64,000 bases of DNA from JACPPO01 sp965262505 (GCA_965262505.1 CBDHFM010000009.1:1-64000); one strand, 5' to 3'. Positions 8,915 through 17,951 are shown, numbered from the stretch's first letter. Numbers and translations: made by a program. Notes: a model not told the origin generated them from the letters alone.

Positions 8915-9225
8915 GCGGGGGTCACGCAAAATGCCACACAGACAGAGGGGGGGGTGTACCAAAAACAGAGGGGGGGGTGTCACACGCCACCCGTTGTTTT
9001 TTCGCTGTCGTTGTTCGGGTTTCTCCTCCTAGACCGGCCGACACGAACCGCGCCAGCGGAGAGGGAGAGGACGGGAGCGACCCCCCCTTTTTTACCGCTG
9101 GCGCGGCACGGCGATGGGGGGGTGTGGCACCAGGTGTACCACCTGGTGTACCACCCTCCCACCCGCCGTTGGTGGGGTCGCTCCCGTCTCAATGTATCCA
9201 TGCTGGAAGGCTCAGACGCCCGCCC
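8915..9225. other. Conserved noncoding element with interleaved inverted repeats (possible oriT), copy 1
   Basis: No gene is seen here. Two G8 runs within GAGGGGGGGGTGT repeats come first. They are followed by two perfect inverted repeats that interlock: CCGCGCCAGCGG at 9048-9059 pairs with 9095-9106, and GACGGGAGCGACCCC at 9070-9084 pairs with 9174-9188. Between the last two arms are direct repeats of GGTGTACCACC. The same order and both palindromes are kept at 61960-62280, also downstream of an ardC copy. The position between antirestriction and coupling-protein genes suggests a transfer origin or a structured RNA. Confidence 0.6.
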
Positions 9226-9336
9226 CAGGCGGGCACGTGACGGCCGACGAGTGGCGCGATGATTGACCGCTGATCAACGACAATTATTTTGGCAGGTCGA
9301 CGACGATGAGGTTGGCCGGTTGGTGGGCGGCGAGAT

Positions 9337-10863
9337 GTGCGTGTGAAACTGCCTGTTTTCCCCTGGGAGGACGGGTTGGTAACCGACGCGCAGGTGCGGC
9401 GATTGCGAGAGAAGCGGATGGAAGGGAAGACGGTGGCGGCGGCCGCGGCGGCCGCGGGGATGGGCGAGCGGACGGCGCACCGCTGGCAGCGCGGGGCCTT
9501 GCCATCGGCGGCGAAGGCGCCGCGGACGTGGCGGACGCGGGAGGATCCGTTTGCGGACGTGTGGCTGTCGGAGGTGGTGCCTCGGTTGGTGGCCGACGCG
9601 GCGGGGCGGCTGCAGGCGCTGACGCTGTTCGAGTGGCTCTGTGAGCAGCATCCTGGTCGCTTTGAGCCGGGCCAGCTACGGACGTTGCAGCGGCGGGTCC
9701 GCACGTGGCGGGCGCAGCACGGTCCAGATCACGAGGTGTATTTCGAGCAGGTGGCGGTGCCGGGCCGGGAAGCGGCGTTCGACTTCACGGACGCGAGCGA
9801 CCTGGGAGTCACGATTCGGGGTGTGCCGTTTCCGCACCTGTTGTTCGAGTGGGTGCTGAGCTACAGCGGCTGGACGTATGTGGCGCTGGCGCTGAGCGAG
9901 ACATTCGAGGCGCTGGTGGCGGGCGTTCAGGGGGCGCTGTGGACGCTGGGCGCGGCGCCGGCGGTGCTGCGGCACGACAATCTGTCAGCGGCGACGCGCG
10001 AGCTGAGGCGCAGTGGCGGGCGGCAGCTCACTGCGCGGTTCCGGCAGGTACTGGAGCATTACGGACTGCGCTCGTCGCGGATTCAGCCGCGCAAGGCCCA
10101 CGAAAACGGGGTTGTCGAGCAGTCCCACTTCCGGACGAAAACCGCCATCGAGCAGGCGCTGTTGTTGCGGGGCGCCACCGACTTCGTCGATGAGGCGGCG
10201 TATCTCACCTTCCTGCGGGCGGTCGTCGATCGGACGCGGAACCGGGCGGCGGCGGTGCGGCTGGCCGAGGAGCGGATACACCTGCGGCCGCTGCCGGCGG
10301 CCCCGGTCCCCGAGTACACGACGTTTCAGTGCAGGGTACGTAAGTGGAGCACGATCCGGGTGGGCGGCCGTGCGTATTCGGTGCCGTCGCGGTTGATCGG
10401 GCACACGGTCGAGGTGCGTCAGCATCCGACAATGGTGCAGGTCTTCTATGGCGGCGAGGTGCTGTGCAAGATGCCGCGTTTGCGGGGCGCGGCGGACCAC
10501 CGGATCGACTATCGCCACATCATCAAGAGCCTGGTCCGTAAGCCGGGCGCCTTTGCGCGGTATCGCTTCCGGGAAGAGCTGTTTCCGTCGCTGACGTTTC
10601 GGGCGGCGTATGACGCGCTCGGGCGGACGCACGGCGAGCGGGCCGACGTCGAGTACGTACGCCTGTTGCACTTGGCGGCCACGACCAGCGAGCGGCAGGT
10701 CGAGGCGACGCTTCGCGCCCGGCTCGACGCCGGCGATCCATGCGACTACGCCAGCGTCCAGGCCCAGGTGCGTCCGCCGGTCCCGGCCGTCCCCGTCGTG
10801 CACATACCCCGCCCGGATCTGGCGCAGTACGACGCGCTGTTGGCCGGAGGTGTGCGCGGATGA
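9337..10863 (+). CDS. istA: IS21-family transposase IstA
   Basis: A 508-residue IstA. The N-terminal helix-turn-helix (VTDAQVRRLREKRMEGKTV) is followed by an rve-type catalytic core with Asp in FDFTDASD, Asp in LRHDNLSAAT and Glu in KAHENGVVEQ. The beta-barrel C-terminal domain includes VGGRAYSVPSRLIG. The stop codon overlaps the istB start in ATGA at 10860-10863, the coupling typical of IS21. The start is a GTG; a second GTG 6 bases on is also possible. Confidence 0.92.
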   Translation: MRVKLPVFPWEDGLVTDAQVRRLREKRMEGKTVAAAAAAAGMGERTAHRWQRGALPSAAKAPRTWRTREDPFADVWLSEVVPRLVADAAGRLQALTLFEWLCEQHPGRFEPGQLRTLQRRVRTWRAQHGPDHEVYFEQVAVPGREAAFDFTDASDLGVTIRGVPFPHLLFEWVLSYSGWTYVALALSETFEALVAGVQGALWTLGAAPAVLRHDNLSAATRELRRSGGRQLTARFRQVLEHYGLRSSRIQPRKAHENGVVEQSHFRTKTAIEQALLLRGATDFVDEAAYLTFLRAVVDRTRNRAAAVRLAEERIHLRPLPAAPVPEYTTFQCRVRKWSTIRVGGRAYSVPSRLIGHTVEVRQHPTMVQVFYGGEVLCKMPRLRGAADHRIDYRHIIKSLVRKPGAFARYRFREELFPSLTFRAAYDALGRTHGERADVEYVRLLHLAATTSERQVEATLRARLDAGDPCDYASVQAQVRPPVPAVPVVHIPRPDLAQYDALLAGGVRG

Positions 10864-11276
10864 CGCCGCCGAGCACGCAGGTGACGACGTTGCTGACACG
10901 GTTCGGCCTGACGACGGCGGCCGAGGAGTTCGTGCCGCGGTTGACGCAGGCCGGGCATCACGCCGCGCTGCCGGTGCTGCTGGAAGTGTTCGAAGCCGAA
11001 GCCGAAGCGCGACGCCAGCGCCGGATTGCCCGGTTGCGCCGTGCCGCGCGGTTGCCGCCTGGCAAGACGTTCCAGACGCTCGACACGGGTCGGTTGCCGG
11101 CCCCGGTCGCCCAGCAGTTGGAGACACTGGCCACGGGGGCGTTCCTCGAGACGGCGACCAACGTGCTGGCGTTCGGCCTGCCCGGCGTCGGCAAGAGCCA
11201 CGCGCTGTGCGCCCTCGGGCACGCGCTGGTCGAGGCCGGCCACAGCGTGTTGTGCGCCCCAGCCTACGCCCTGGTG
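10860..11276 (+). pseudogene. istB: istB, 5' part (split by Tn3 insertion)
   Basis: The first 139 codons of the IstB ATPase include the Walker A GLPGVGKSHAL. The frame stops being IstB exactly at the left Tn3 end, after ALV. It continues in frame at 15045 once the TGGTG duplication is removed. Confidence 0.9.
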
Positions 11277-11309
11277 GGGGTTTGGGGAGCAATGGAACGG
11301 AAAGTACGG

Positions 11310-14306
11310 TTAGCGACCGCCGTCAGCGGGGTTTCTGAGCGGCCGGAGCTCGCCACGAGCGACCGATTCAGGTACGGCGAACGAGTAGCGTCCCAGCAGG
11401 TTGATGTGCTCGTGGCCGAGCGGTGACAGTCTCGCCTCGTCTTCTGGACGCACCGAGTGGCCATCTGCGCGATGCTGGTCGAGGGCCGCCTGCATATAGA
11501 TGGTGTTCCACAACACAATCATGTTGACGACGACGCCGAGTGCGTCGAGCTGGTTTTCCTGGCCTTCACGGTAACGTCGCCGCAGTTCGCCACGTTTGCC
11601 GTGGAAGACGGCGCGGGCCAAGGCATGGCGACCTTCTCCCCGGTTCAGCTGGATCAGCGTGGCGCGACGTTTGGCCTCATCGTCGAGGTACGTCAACGTG
11701 TGGATGGTCTTGTCGATCCGTCCGAACTCCGCGAACGCCTGCGCCAGGCGCGTTGGCCGATCCCCCACCTGCAGCGTGCGCATGATACCGGTGGCCGGCA
11801 CGCGCCCGAGTTTCAGCGAGCCGACCGTCCGCAACATATCGTCCCACTGTGGGGTGATTCGGTCGAGGTTGACGGATTGGCGTGCCACGCGGTTAAGCGG
11901 GCCGTAGTCGGCCCGGGAATCGATCCGCCAGAAGCGGGTACCACCGATGTCGGCGAGCCGCGGACTGAAGCGGTAGCCGAGCAGGCGGAAGAGACCGAAC
12001 ACCACATCCGAGTAGGCCCCGGTGTCGGTCATGATCTGCGTGGGCTGCAACTCTGTCTGCTGTTCGAGCGCGACCGCGAGCAGCACCAGGCTGTCGCGCA
12101 ACGTCCCCGGGACCGTAATGCCGTGCAGGCCGGTGAACTGATCGGACACGAGGTTGTAGTAGGTGACGCCCCGGCCGATACCGAAGTACTTGGGGTTGGG
12201 CCCCGCGTGCACGGTGCGCACCGGCACCACGAAGCGCAGGCCGTCGGCGGAGGCCACCTCACCACCGCCCCAGGCGCGCGCCAAGGGGATCCCGGTTTGC
12301 GCCGCGACGAGGCGCGCGTTCGCCGCGCGCAAGGTCTCGTCGCGCAGGTAATTCTGGCTGACCCAGGACAGGCGATCGCGCCGCAAGCTCTGAGTCTCGT
12401 GGCGCACGAGTGGCTCGAGGCCGGTGTTGCAGGCTTCCGCCAGCAGCACGGCGCAGACGCTGACGCCAAGATCCGTGACCCGCGCCGCGCGTTCGCTGAC
12501 GTGCGTAAACGCGACGGCGAAATCTGTACGCGCCGCGATCTCGAGCAGGATCTCCGGCAGATCGACACGGGGCAACCGTCCCGCGATGGCGGTCCGTAGC
12601 GCCACCAGCGACGCGGGTTCCTCGACCTTGTCGAGGGGGCTCACGATCAGCTCGTCCTTCCCGTCGATGCGTTCGAAACGCACGGCTGGATTGTTGGGGA
12701 GGCGCGCGGCCACCGCGCGGTAGGTCTGATCCAGCTCGTCGCTTAACGCGGCAAGGATCGGTTCTGGGCGAGGACTGTAGCCAAGCGTTCGACACATGAT
12801 CGGCCGCGCCGCCTCCCACTCGGCGCCAGCCAGGAGATTGCGCCGCGGATCGGCATACCGCCAGCTCGGCGTCACGAAGACATCCCGCCGGCGCAGCGCC
12901 TCGCGCAGTTGGTCGAGGACGCAGAAGGTGTAGGCCCGGTGATCGACCGCGTCGTTCGCGCCGTACACGTATCGCCGCCAGGCTGTCGTCACGACCGCAG
13001 ACGGCGCCACGTCCTGGGCCCGCGCCGGCGCTTCACGACGCTTGAGATACTCGAGCGCTGCGACGACAGCCGCGCCGGCCGGAGCGGCCTCAAAGTGCAC
13101 CTGGTGCAAGAGGGTTGGCAGGAACAGCCGCACGCGTCGGTACCTCGTCTGCAGCTCGGTGTAGAACACGTCATCCGGCGGCCGCACCAGTGTGCTCAGT
13201 GTCCCGAGGGCCTCGGCCAGGGTGGCGCGGGGGACACGCGCGAACACGTGGTCGCGCAGCACGTTGTCCGGGAGAGCGGGATCGAGGAGCGCCGCGCAGG
13301 CGTGCGCCAACGTGAGGGCAAGCGCATCGAGATCCTTAAGGCTGCGCAACCGTGCTTTCCGATCCGCTTTTTCGGCGGCACCAAAGATGTCGCGTAACAG
13401 TCGGTCGAGGACCTCGAGCGCGTTATCCTGTGCGGAGGCTTCGAGCGAGTGGACGAACGCGACCAACGTGGCGGCTCGGCGTAACGCTGGCAACCGTGCG
13501 ACCGCGGTGACTTTGGCTTTCTCCGCAAAGCGCGCCAGGGCTGCCATTCGCGTCGGCGCGATCGCGGCGGCCGCTGGCACGGTGATGCTGAGGCTACGGA
13601 CGGCGTTCAGCCGCTCGAGCGCACGCACCAACGCCGGGCCACTCACCATCGCGGCACCCGTCCGCAGCGTCACGAGTGATGAGCTGCGCCCTTCATCTGG
13701 CACGCGCAACAGATCTTCGAGGCGGCGCTGCTGTGGCGGACTGATGCCGCTCGCCAGCACGCGCCACACGCGCACGTCGACGCGGTGCCGCAGCTTGGCC
13801 ACGAAGCGCTCCAGCGTCGTCGCGCCCGGCAACAACACCTTGTGGGCGAGCATCCAGGTCGTCGCCCGATCGAACAGTGCGCTCGGACGTTCGGTGCCCG
13901 TCCAGCACTGTGCGTAGAGCCATCGCGTGAGGCCAAACCCGGCCGCGCGATCCGCGAGGTCGCGATACCCATGTTCCGTCCGGATGTGTGCGGCATGAGC
14001 GAAGCGCCACTTGCCGTCTCGATAGCCGGTCAAGTCCGTGGTCGTATCGATGCCAAGTTGCCGGCTCATCGTGGCGAGTACCGCCGGTGGCACGGCCGTC
14101 GGATCATCGAGGAACGTCCCCACGAAGCGCACCGTGGTGAGCTGCAGAGCGAATCCGAGACGGTTGGCATCGCCGCGCTTCTCGACGATCTGCGTGTGAT
14201 CGCTGTCATCGAGGTGGAAGTACCTGGCCAGCTCTTGGGTTGACGGGTCGCCCAGGTACTGGCCGTAGCTGTCGCGCTGCGCCGGGCTCAGGAAGCTCAC
14301 GGGCAT
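11310..14306 (-). CDS. tnpA: Tn3-family transposase
   Basis: A 998-residue DDE transposase, normal length for Tn3 TnpA. The DUF4158 N-terminus (RDSYGQYLGDP, then FHLDDSD) is followed by a long helical region. The Tn3 catalytic domain shows Asp in TDTGAYSDVVFGLF, a second conserved region in GTRFWRIDSRADYG, and the Glu-bearing ENQLDALGVVVNMIVLWN. The start chosen is the ATG at 14306 (MPVSFLSP); an upstream ATG at 14408 lies inside the res region. The stop codon touches the left inverted repeat. Confidence 0.95.
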   Translation of the reverse strand: MPVSFLSPAQRDSYGQYLGDPSTQELARYFHLDDSDHTQIVEKRGDANRLGFALQLTTVRFVGTFLDDPTAVPPAVLATMSRQLGIDTTTDLTGYRDGKWRFAHAAHIRTEHGYRDLADRAAGFGLTRWLYAQCWTGTERPSALFDRATTWMLAHKVLLPGATTLERFVAKLRHRVDVRVWRVLASGISPPQQRRLEDLLRVPDEGRSSSLVTLRTGAAMVSGPALVRALERLNAVRSLSITVPAAAAIAPTRMAALARFAEKAKVTAVARLPALRRAATLVAFVHSLEASAQDNALEVLDRLLRDIFGAAEKADRKARLRSLKDLDALALTLAHACAALLDPALPDNVLRDHVFARVPRATLAEALGTLSTLVRPPDDVFYTELQTRYRRVRLFLPTLLHQVHFEAAPAGAAVVAALEYLKRREAPARAQDVAPSAVVTTAWRRYVYGANDAVDHRAYTFCVLDQLREALRRRDVFVTPSWRYADPRRNLLAGAEWEAARPIMCRTLGYSPRPEPILAALSDELDQTYRAVAARLPNNPAVRFERIDGKDELIVSPLDKVEEPASLVALRTAIAGRLPRVDLPEILLEIAARTDFAVAFTHVSERAARVTDLGVSVCAVLLAEACNTGLEPLVRHETQSLRRDRLSWVSQNYLRDETLRAANARLVAAQTGIPLARAWGGGEVASADGLRFVVPVRTVHAGPNPKYFGIGRGVTYYNLVSDQFTGLHGITVPGTLRDSLVLLAVALEQQTELQPTQIMTDTGAYSDVVFGLFRLLGYRFSPRLADIGGTRFWRIDSRADYGPLNRVARQSVNLDRITPQWDDMLRTVGSLKLGRVPATGIMRTLQVGDRPTRLAQAFAEFGRIDKTIHTLTYLDDEAKRRATLIQLNRGEGRHALARAVFHGKRGELRRRYREGQENQLDALGVVVNMIVLWNTIYMQAALDQHRADGHSVRPEDEARLSPLGHEHINLLGRYSFAVPESVARGELRPLRNPADGGR

Positions 14307-14441
14307 CGCGGCTTCCCGACGTGGCGGAGTTGCATAAACGATGGTTTGCGCACGGAGGGGCGATCGGCAGGAAACCCCACGTTTACAGGGTGCAAAACAG
14401 TATTGCATTACCAGTCACGTATGCAATACCTTTACGCAATC
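14307..14441. promoter_or_regulatory. Putative res/promoter region between tnpA and tnpR
   Basis: Intergenic DNA between divergent tnpA and tnpR. It contains a perfect 9-bp inverted repeat GTATTGCAT/ATGCAATAC (14400-14408 and 14421-14429, 12-base spacer) and a nearby TTTAC repeat (about 14382 and 14431). In Tn3 elements this is where the resolvase binds, resolves cointegrates and represses both genes. Confidence 0.6.
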
Positions 14442-14993
14442 ATGCTCATCGGCTACGCGCGCGTCTCCACTGGCGAGCAAACTACCGCCCCTCAGGTCGC
14501 CGCGCTCAAAACCTCCGGCTGTGAGCTCATCTTCCGCGACAACGCCTCCGGCGGCCGCTGGGATCGGCCCGAGCTGCACAAGCTGCTCAGTCAGCTCCGG
14601 AAAGGCGATGTGTTGGTCGTCTGGACACTCGATCGCCTGTCACGCTCCCTGCGCGATGTACTAACCATCATGGAGCGGGTGCAGGAGCGCCACGCAGGCT
14701 TTCGCAGCCTCAAGGAAGCGGTGGACACCACCACGCCCGCGGGTCGGATGATGATGCAGATGGTCGGCGCGTTCGCCGAGTTCGAGCGCGCGATGCTCAA
14801 GGAACGGACCAAGGCGGGCCTCGACGCCGCGCGCAAGGAAGGCCGGATCGGCGGCCGGCCGCCGAAGCTCAAGCCCCACCAGCAACAGGAAATTGTGACG
14901 CTCGTCAAGCAGGGGAAGAAGACCGCCGCCGACGCGGCGCGCCTGTTCGGCGTCCACCCGGCAACGGTGTCGCGGCTACTCCGGCGGACCTAG
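14442..14993 (+). CDS. tnpR: Tn3-type serine resolvase
   Basis: A 183-residue serine recombinase. The catalytic N-terminus MLIGYARVSTG has the active Ser, DRLSRSLRDV is the conserved Arg motif, and the E-helix (MMQMVGAFAEFERAM) follows. The C-terminal helix-turn-helix is TAADAARLFGVHPATVSRLL. The start is the ATG at 14442, by match to resolvase N-termini. Confidence 0.93.
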   Translation: MLIGYARVSTGEQTTAPQVAALKTSGCELIFRDNASGGRWDRPELHKLLSQLRKGDVLVVWTLDRLSRSLRDVLTIMERVQERHAGFRSLKEAVDTTTPAGRMMMQMVGAFAEFERAMLKERTKAGLDAARKEGRIGGRPPKLKPHQQQEIVTLVKQGKKTAADAARLFGVHPATVSRLLRRT

Positions 14994-15044
14994 ATCGAGT
15001 CTTCTACCGTACTTTCGGTTCCATTGCTCCCCAAGCCCCTGGTG

Positions 15045-15440
15045 CAGGAATTGCTCAGCGCGAAACGCGACCTCGACCTGCCCCGCGCGCTCCGCAAGCT
15101 GGACCTCTTCGACGTGATCCTGCTCGACGACCTGGGCTACGTGCAGCAGAGTCGAGACGAGGCCGAGGTGCTGTTCACGCTCCTGGCCGAGCGCTACGAG
15201 CGCCGCTCGGTGATGGTGACCAGCAATCTGGTGTTCAGCCAGTGGGACCGGATCTTCCGCGACCAGATGGCCACCGCCGCGGCAATCGACCGCCTGGTGC
15301 ACCACGCCGTGGTGCTCGAGTTCGACGTGCCGAGCTATCGAACGGACCGATCCCGCCGCAAGTCGCCACCACCAGCCACGCCCCGCGGTCGTTCGCCGGG
15401 TCCCCTGTTGCCGAGGGTCCGCCGAACTGCGGCCTCCTGA
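15045..15440 (+). pseudogene. istB: istB, 3' part (split by Tn3 insertion)
   Basis: It resumes IstB in frame with QELLSAKRDLDLP. It contains Walker B (DVILLDDLGY), the VMVTSNLVFSQWDRIF sensor region and the usual SYRTDRS C-terminus. Joined to 10860-11276 it restores a 270-aa IstB with no other damage. Confidence 0.88.
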
Positions 15441-15719
15441 GCCCGCAGCCAGGAACCGACCGAGCTTGGCCAAGGACGTGCCGTAGGGCACGGTCCCCAT
15501 CAGCGCCTTCTCCGAGCTCGGCTCGATGCTGCGTCAGGCCATCACCATACTCTCGACACCGGTCCAGGTCGCACCTGAACCTGCCAAAATAATTGTCGCC
15601 AAGAGGCCAAAGTAGTTGACGCTGGACAGACCGCCTTACCCGCATCTTCATGGTCATCGGCGGCGTGAGCGCCCGCGTGCGCCTGGACGTAGCCGAGCGC
15701 GTTCCCTGAGGCCGATCCC

Positions 15720-16089
15720 GTGGCGGTTCTCGTCCGGTATCACACCCAGAATGTTCACACGGCTGTCGTCGCGTGGCACGACGTGGCGCCGGGCGTGGCC
15801 GCGTTCCTTGCGGCCTCACTGCTCATCAACACGTACCGGATTGTGTTCGCCCGTTTGCGCGGCAGCTTCGGGCTCCGCGCCCGCCTTCCGCGCTGGCCAC
15901 TTTCGCCCACCGACGACGGCTCGGCGATCGTCGTCGACCTGTCACAATCATTGTCGTTGATCAAGCTGGCACGCCACGAATCCCGCGCGGCGCGTGGCCG
16001 CGCGCGTGCTCGACGTGAAGGGGGATATGTGTCACGACATCCGCCGGATGCTCGCTGAACTCGGCCGGGACGAGGACCCCTTCCGGGAG
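15720..16089 (+). pseudogene. virD4/traG coupling-protein remnant, copy 1
   Basis: The N-terminal part (VAVLVRYHTQNV, VVAWHDVAPGVAAF, one membrane segment) matches the copy at 62392. After about 15935 the sequence switches to DNA resembling an IS21 end, and the Walker A segment is missing. A later piece reads LDVKGDMCHDIRRMLAEL in another frame, equivalent to LEVKGDSYHDIRRMLTD in copy 2. The gene is disrupted and not functional. Confidence 0.7.
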
Positions 16090-16194
16090 GGAAACATGGC
16101 CCCTGAGCGACCCCACGGGCGGGGAGTCGGTGTGCAACATCGGACCCCCCACCGGGGTCAAGAATCGATGATTCTGGGGGGGCGCTCAGGGCTT

Positions 16195-16306
16195 TTCGTA
16201 TGGCCACGGGCATGGCCACGTCTCGTGCACAAACCTCAAGAACCCTCGGGCGAAACATGATCTGTGGTGGCAACATCGGCTGCAACATCAGGGCGAGTGA
16301 TATGTT
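16195..16306. repeat. ~110-bp dispersed repeat, copy 1
   Basis: It contains GGCCACGGGCATGGCCACG, GGGCGAAACATGATCT and GAGTGATATGTT, and is strongly similar to 38161-38262. Each copy lies next to conjugation debris. Translation on the minus strand is also conserved, but at this DNA identity that cannot prove coding. No gene is called. Confidence 0.6.
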
Positions 16307-16499
16307 TTGTACTGGTAACAGCCGTGTGGACGTTTTCTGAGTAAATCAGGCCTGGTAGCGGCTCGTACCCTCATTGACTCAGCCAACCGGCGGGCCGGTC
16401 GAGCCCTTTTCAGCCGTCAGGTGACCGCCGAAAATCAACAGGCCATCGGCCTGTATGTACTTGTCGGGTTGTACTACTTGATCAGTACGTACTTGTATA

Positions 16500-16589
16500 T
16501 GTAGGCGTTTCAGCGATAGTTTTCAGATGAAATGTAGGCGTTTCAGCGATAGTTCGGTGGGTTGGACTGTAGGTGTTTCAGCGATGAAA
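16500..16589. other. Iteron array, putative plasmid replication origin
   Basis: Three direct repeats of TGTAGGYGTTTCAGCGAT start at 16500, 16533 and 16568 (spacing 33 and 35 bp); the first two also share AGTT at the 3' side. Immediately upstream (about 16450-16500) are short GTACTTG repeats and an AGTACGTACT palindrome. The array lies 3' of the repA gene on the minus strand. In iteron plasmids such repeats bind the Rep initiator. Confidence 0.7.
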
Positions 16590-16734
16590 AACTCCCGGAT
16601 TCACAGCCTTTCTGTGGAAAATCCGCCCGAGGCGCTGAGCGGCCCGTAGAGCCGCGTGTGTGAGCCGGCCGACCAAAATCCCCACCCCGAGGCCGTGCGC
16701 CGCTCACAGGGGCCATCTCGCGGTCCGCTGGGGC

Positions 16735-17724
16735 CTATTCGCTGATGAGATGGAGCTGTGCCGGCGGGATGCGCGGCGGCGACGGCGAGAGGACGAGCCC
16801 GCCCGTGATCGTTGAGTAATTCAGGTCCGGCCAGGCGCGTTTGATTTTTTTCAGCTCGCGGAGACAGTCCGTGCGGAAGGCGTTCACGGTGTTCGTCTCG
16901 TTCGCCTTGGCCGGGTCCGCGCCGAACTGCCGGTAGAGCTGCCGCCACACGAGGGTGAGCGGCGTCTTGAGCCTGAACGTCCGGTAGGTGAGCCAGAGGT
17001 ACAGGTCGAGGCCGAGCGGCGACCGCTTGAGCCTTTTGAGGATGTTCAAGTCGAGCGGGATCGGGTGCGCGATGATCTCCTGGAAAAACTTCTCGCCAAG
17101 CTCGATCTTGCTGTCCCACAACACGGGCGCGGCCGGCCGCGACACGTCCCACCAAAATTCATGCTTATCGGCCACGAAGGAACTAACCCGCGTGAAGCCT
17201 GATGCGTTCTTATGGATCAGCGTCACGGAGCAACCAAAGAGCCGATCCATCTGATTCCGGAGCCGCGTCCGATCTCCTCGCGCGCCGCCGCTGTGACTCT
17301 CCATGCCGAGTTTGTGCATGAACTCATACAGCGACCGCCCGAGGACCAGCTCACGGCGCTGCGTCCGAACCGCCTCTGAGCAGACCCACGCCAGCAGCAG
17401 ACGCGGCAGGATGCCGTAGGGCAGCTTCGCGTCGCTCGTTGCGGTCATGATCAACTTGTATGGACCGTTGACGCGCTTGTATTGAAGCCGGTCGCCGGGG
17501 TTCGTGCGCGGCAACGAACACAGCGCGAGCAGCCGCGCCATGAAGCCGAGATCGGGCTCCGCCTCGCTCGCCTCGATGAGCTGATTGACCTGGCGCAGCG
17601 TGGTGAAGTGGTGCCGGGCTTGCGCCGACATGGCGCGCCCGCGCGGGATGACGCCCGGCAGCGTGTCGGCCAACTCGCCGATCGGCACGAACCCGCCACG
17701 GTTCTGCTGTTCGTCTGTGCTCAT
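16735..17724 (-). CDS. repA: Plasmid replication initiator RepA
   Basis: A 329-residue protein of the plasmid RepA family (RepA_C type). Characteristic segments are GFMARLLALCSLPRTNP, the GYPLPYGILPRL-like basic region (PYGILPRLLLAWVCSEAV), the helix LGRSLYEFMHKLGM, and the C-terminal PLDLNILKRLKRSPLGLDLYLWLTY block. It binds iterons to start replication; three iterons lie just beyond its 3' end. It is followed on the same strand by the origin and preceded by a DUF2283 pair and par genes. It appears intact. A deleted relative is at 53310-53666. Confidence 0.88.
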   Translation of the reverse strand: MSTDEQQNRGGFVPIGELADTLPGVIPRGRAMSAQARHHFTTLRQVNQLIEASEAEPDLGFMARLLALCSLPRTNPGDRLQYKRVNGPYKLIMTATSDAKLPYGILPRLLLAWVCSEAVRTQRRELVLGRSLYEFMHKLGMESHSGGARGDRTRLRNQMDRLFGCSVTLIHKNASGFTRVSSFVADKHEFWWDVSRPAAPVLWDSKIELGEKFFQEIIAHPIPLDLNILKRLKRSPLGLDLYLWLTYRTFRLKTPLTLVWRQLYRQFGADPAKANETNTVNAFRTDCLRELKKIKRAWPDLNYSTITGGLVLSPSPPRIPPAQLHLISE

Positions 17725-17735
17725 CGAACCCCTTC

Positions 17736-17951
17736 TCAGCCGACCTTGGTAGAGCGCACTGGTAGCGCCTCGGTCTCCAGCGTGGACAGATCCAAGCGCT
17801 TAGACGCGTGGTCGATGTCAAAACCGAGCACACTGCCGGCGGCGTCGAGATCGACATTCAAGCCGTCCGAGACCTCGCGCGTCTCCGTGCCCGGTCCGGC
17901 CTTCAGTTCGACATAGAGACTGTCTGTTTCTGGATAGTAATGAAGCTTCAT
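17736..17951 (-). CDS. DUF2283 family protein
   Basis: A 71-residue protein with the DUF2283 pattern YYPETDSLYVEL followed by REVSDGLNVDLD and GSVLGFDIDHAS. The family commonly sits beside a small DUF4258-like protein in mobile DNA and is suspected of TA-like function, which is unproven. It overlaps the upstream gene by 4 bases (ATGA). Confidence 0.8.
   Translation of the reverse strand: MKLHYYPETDSLYVELKAGPGTETREVSDGLNVDLDAAGSVLGFDIDHASKRLDLSTLETEALPVRSTKVG

Larger units (their letters stand above)
11277..15039. mobile_element. Complete Tn3-family transposon (3763 bp)
   Basis: It has 34-bp near-perfect terminal inverted repeats starting GGGG and running through GGAGCAATGGAAC to ACGGT (11277-11310 and 15006-15039). 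The flanking duplication TGGTG is at 11272-11276 and 15040-15044. It encodes a divergent Tn3 transposase and a serine resolvase with a res-like region between them, and no passenger genes. The exact duplication and intact genes suggest a recent insertion. Confidence 0.93.
9271..15632 (+). mobile_element. IS21-family insertion sequence, interrupted by a Tn3-family transposon
   Basis: It carries istA and istB in the usual overlapping order. Inverted terminal repeats CGACAATTATTTTGGCAGGT occur at the left (about 9278-9298) and inverted at the right (about 15577-15597). The outer boundaries are approximate. Without the Tn3 insertion the element would be ~2.6 kb, normal for IS21. It sits between the noncoding element following ardC and a virD4 remnant. 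Confidence 0.8.

Noticed and set aside
11279..11283. GGTTT/AAGCC as Tn3 target duplication at the inner GGGGAGC repeat
   Set aside because: The flanks do not match there. Extending the inverted repeat outward by 7 bp gives the perfect TGGTG duplication.
16500..16589. CRISPR array
   Set aside because: Only three repeats of ~18-22 bp with near-identical spacing and related spacers, next to repA: these are iterons. No CRISPR array or cas gene was seen in the window.
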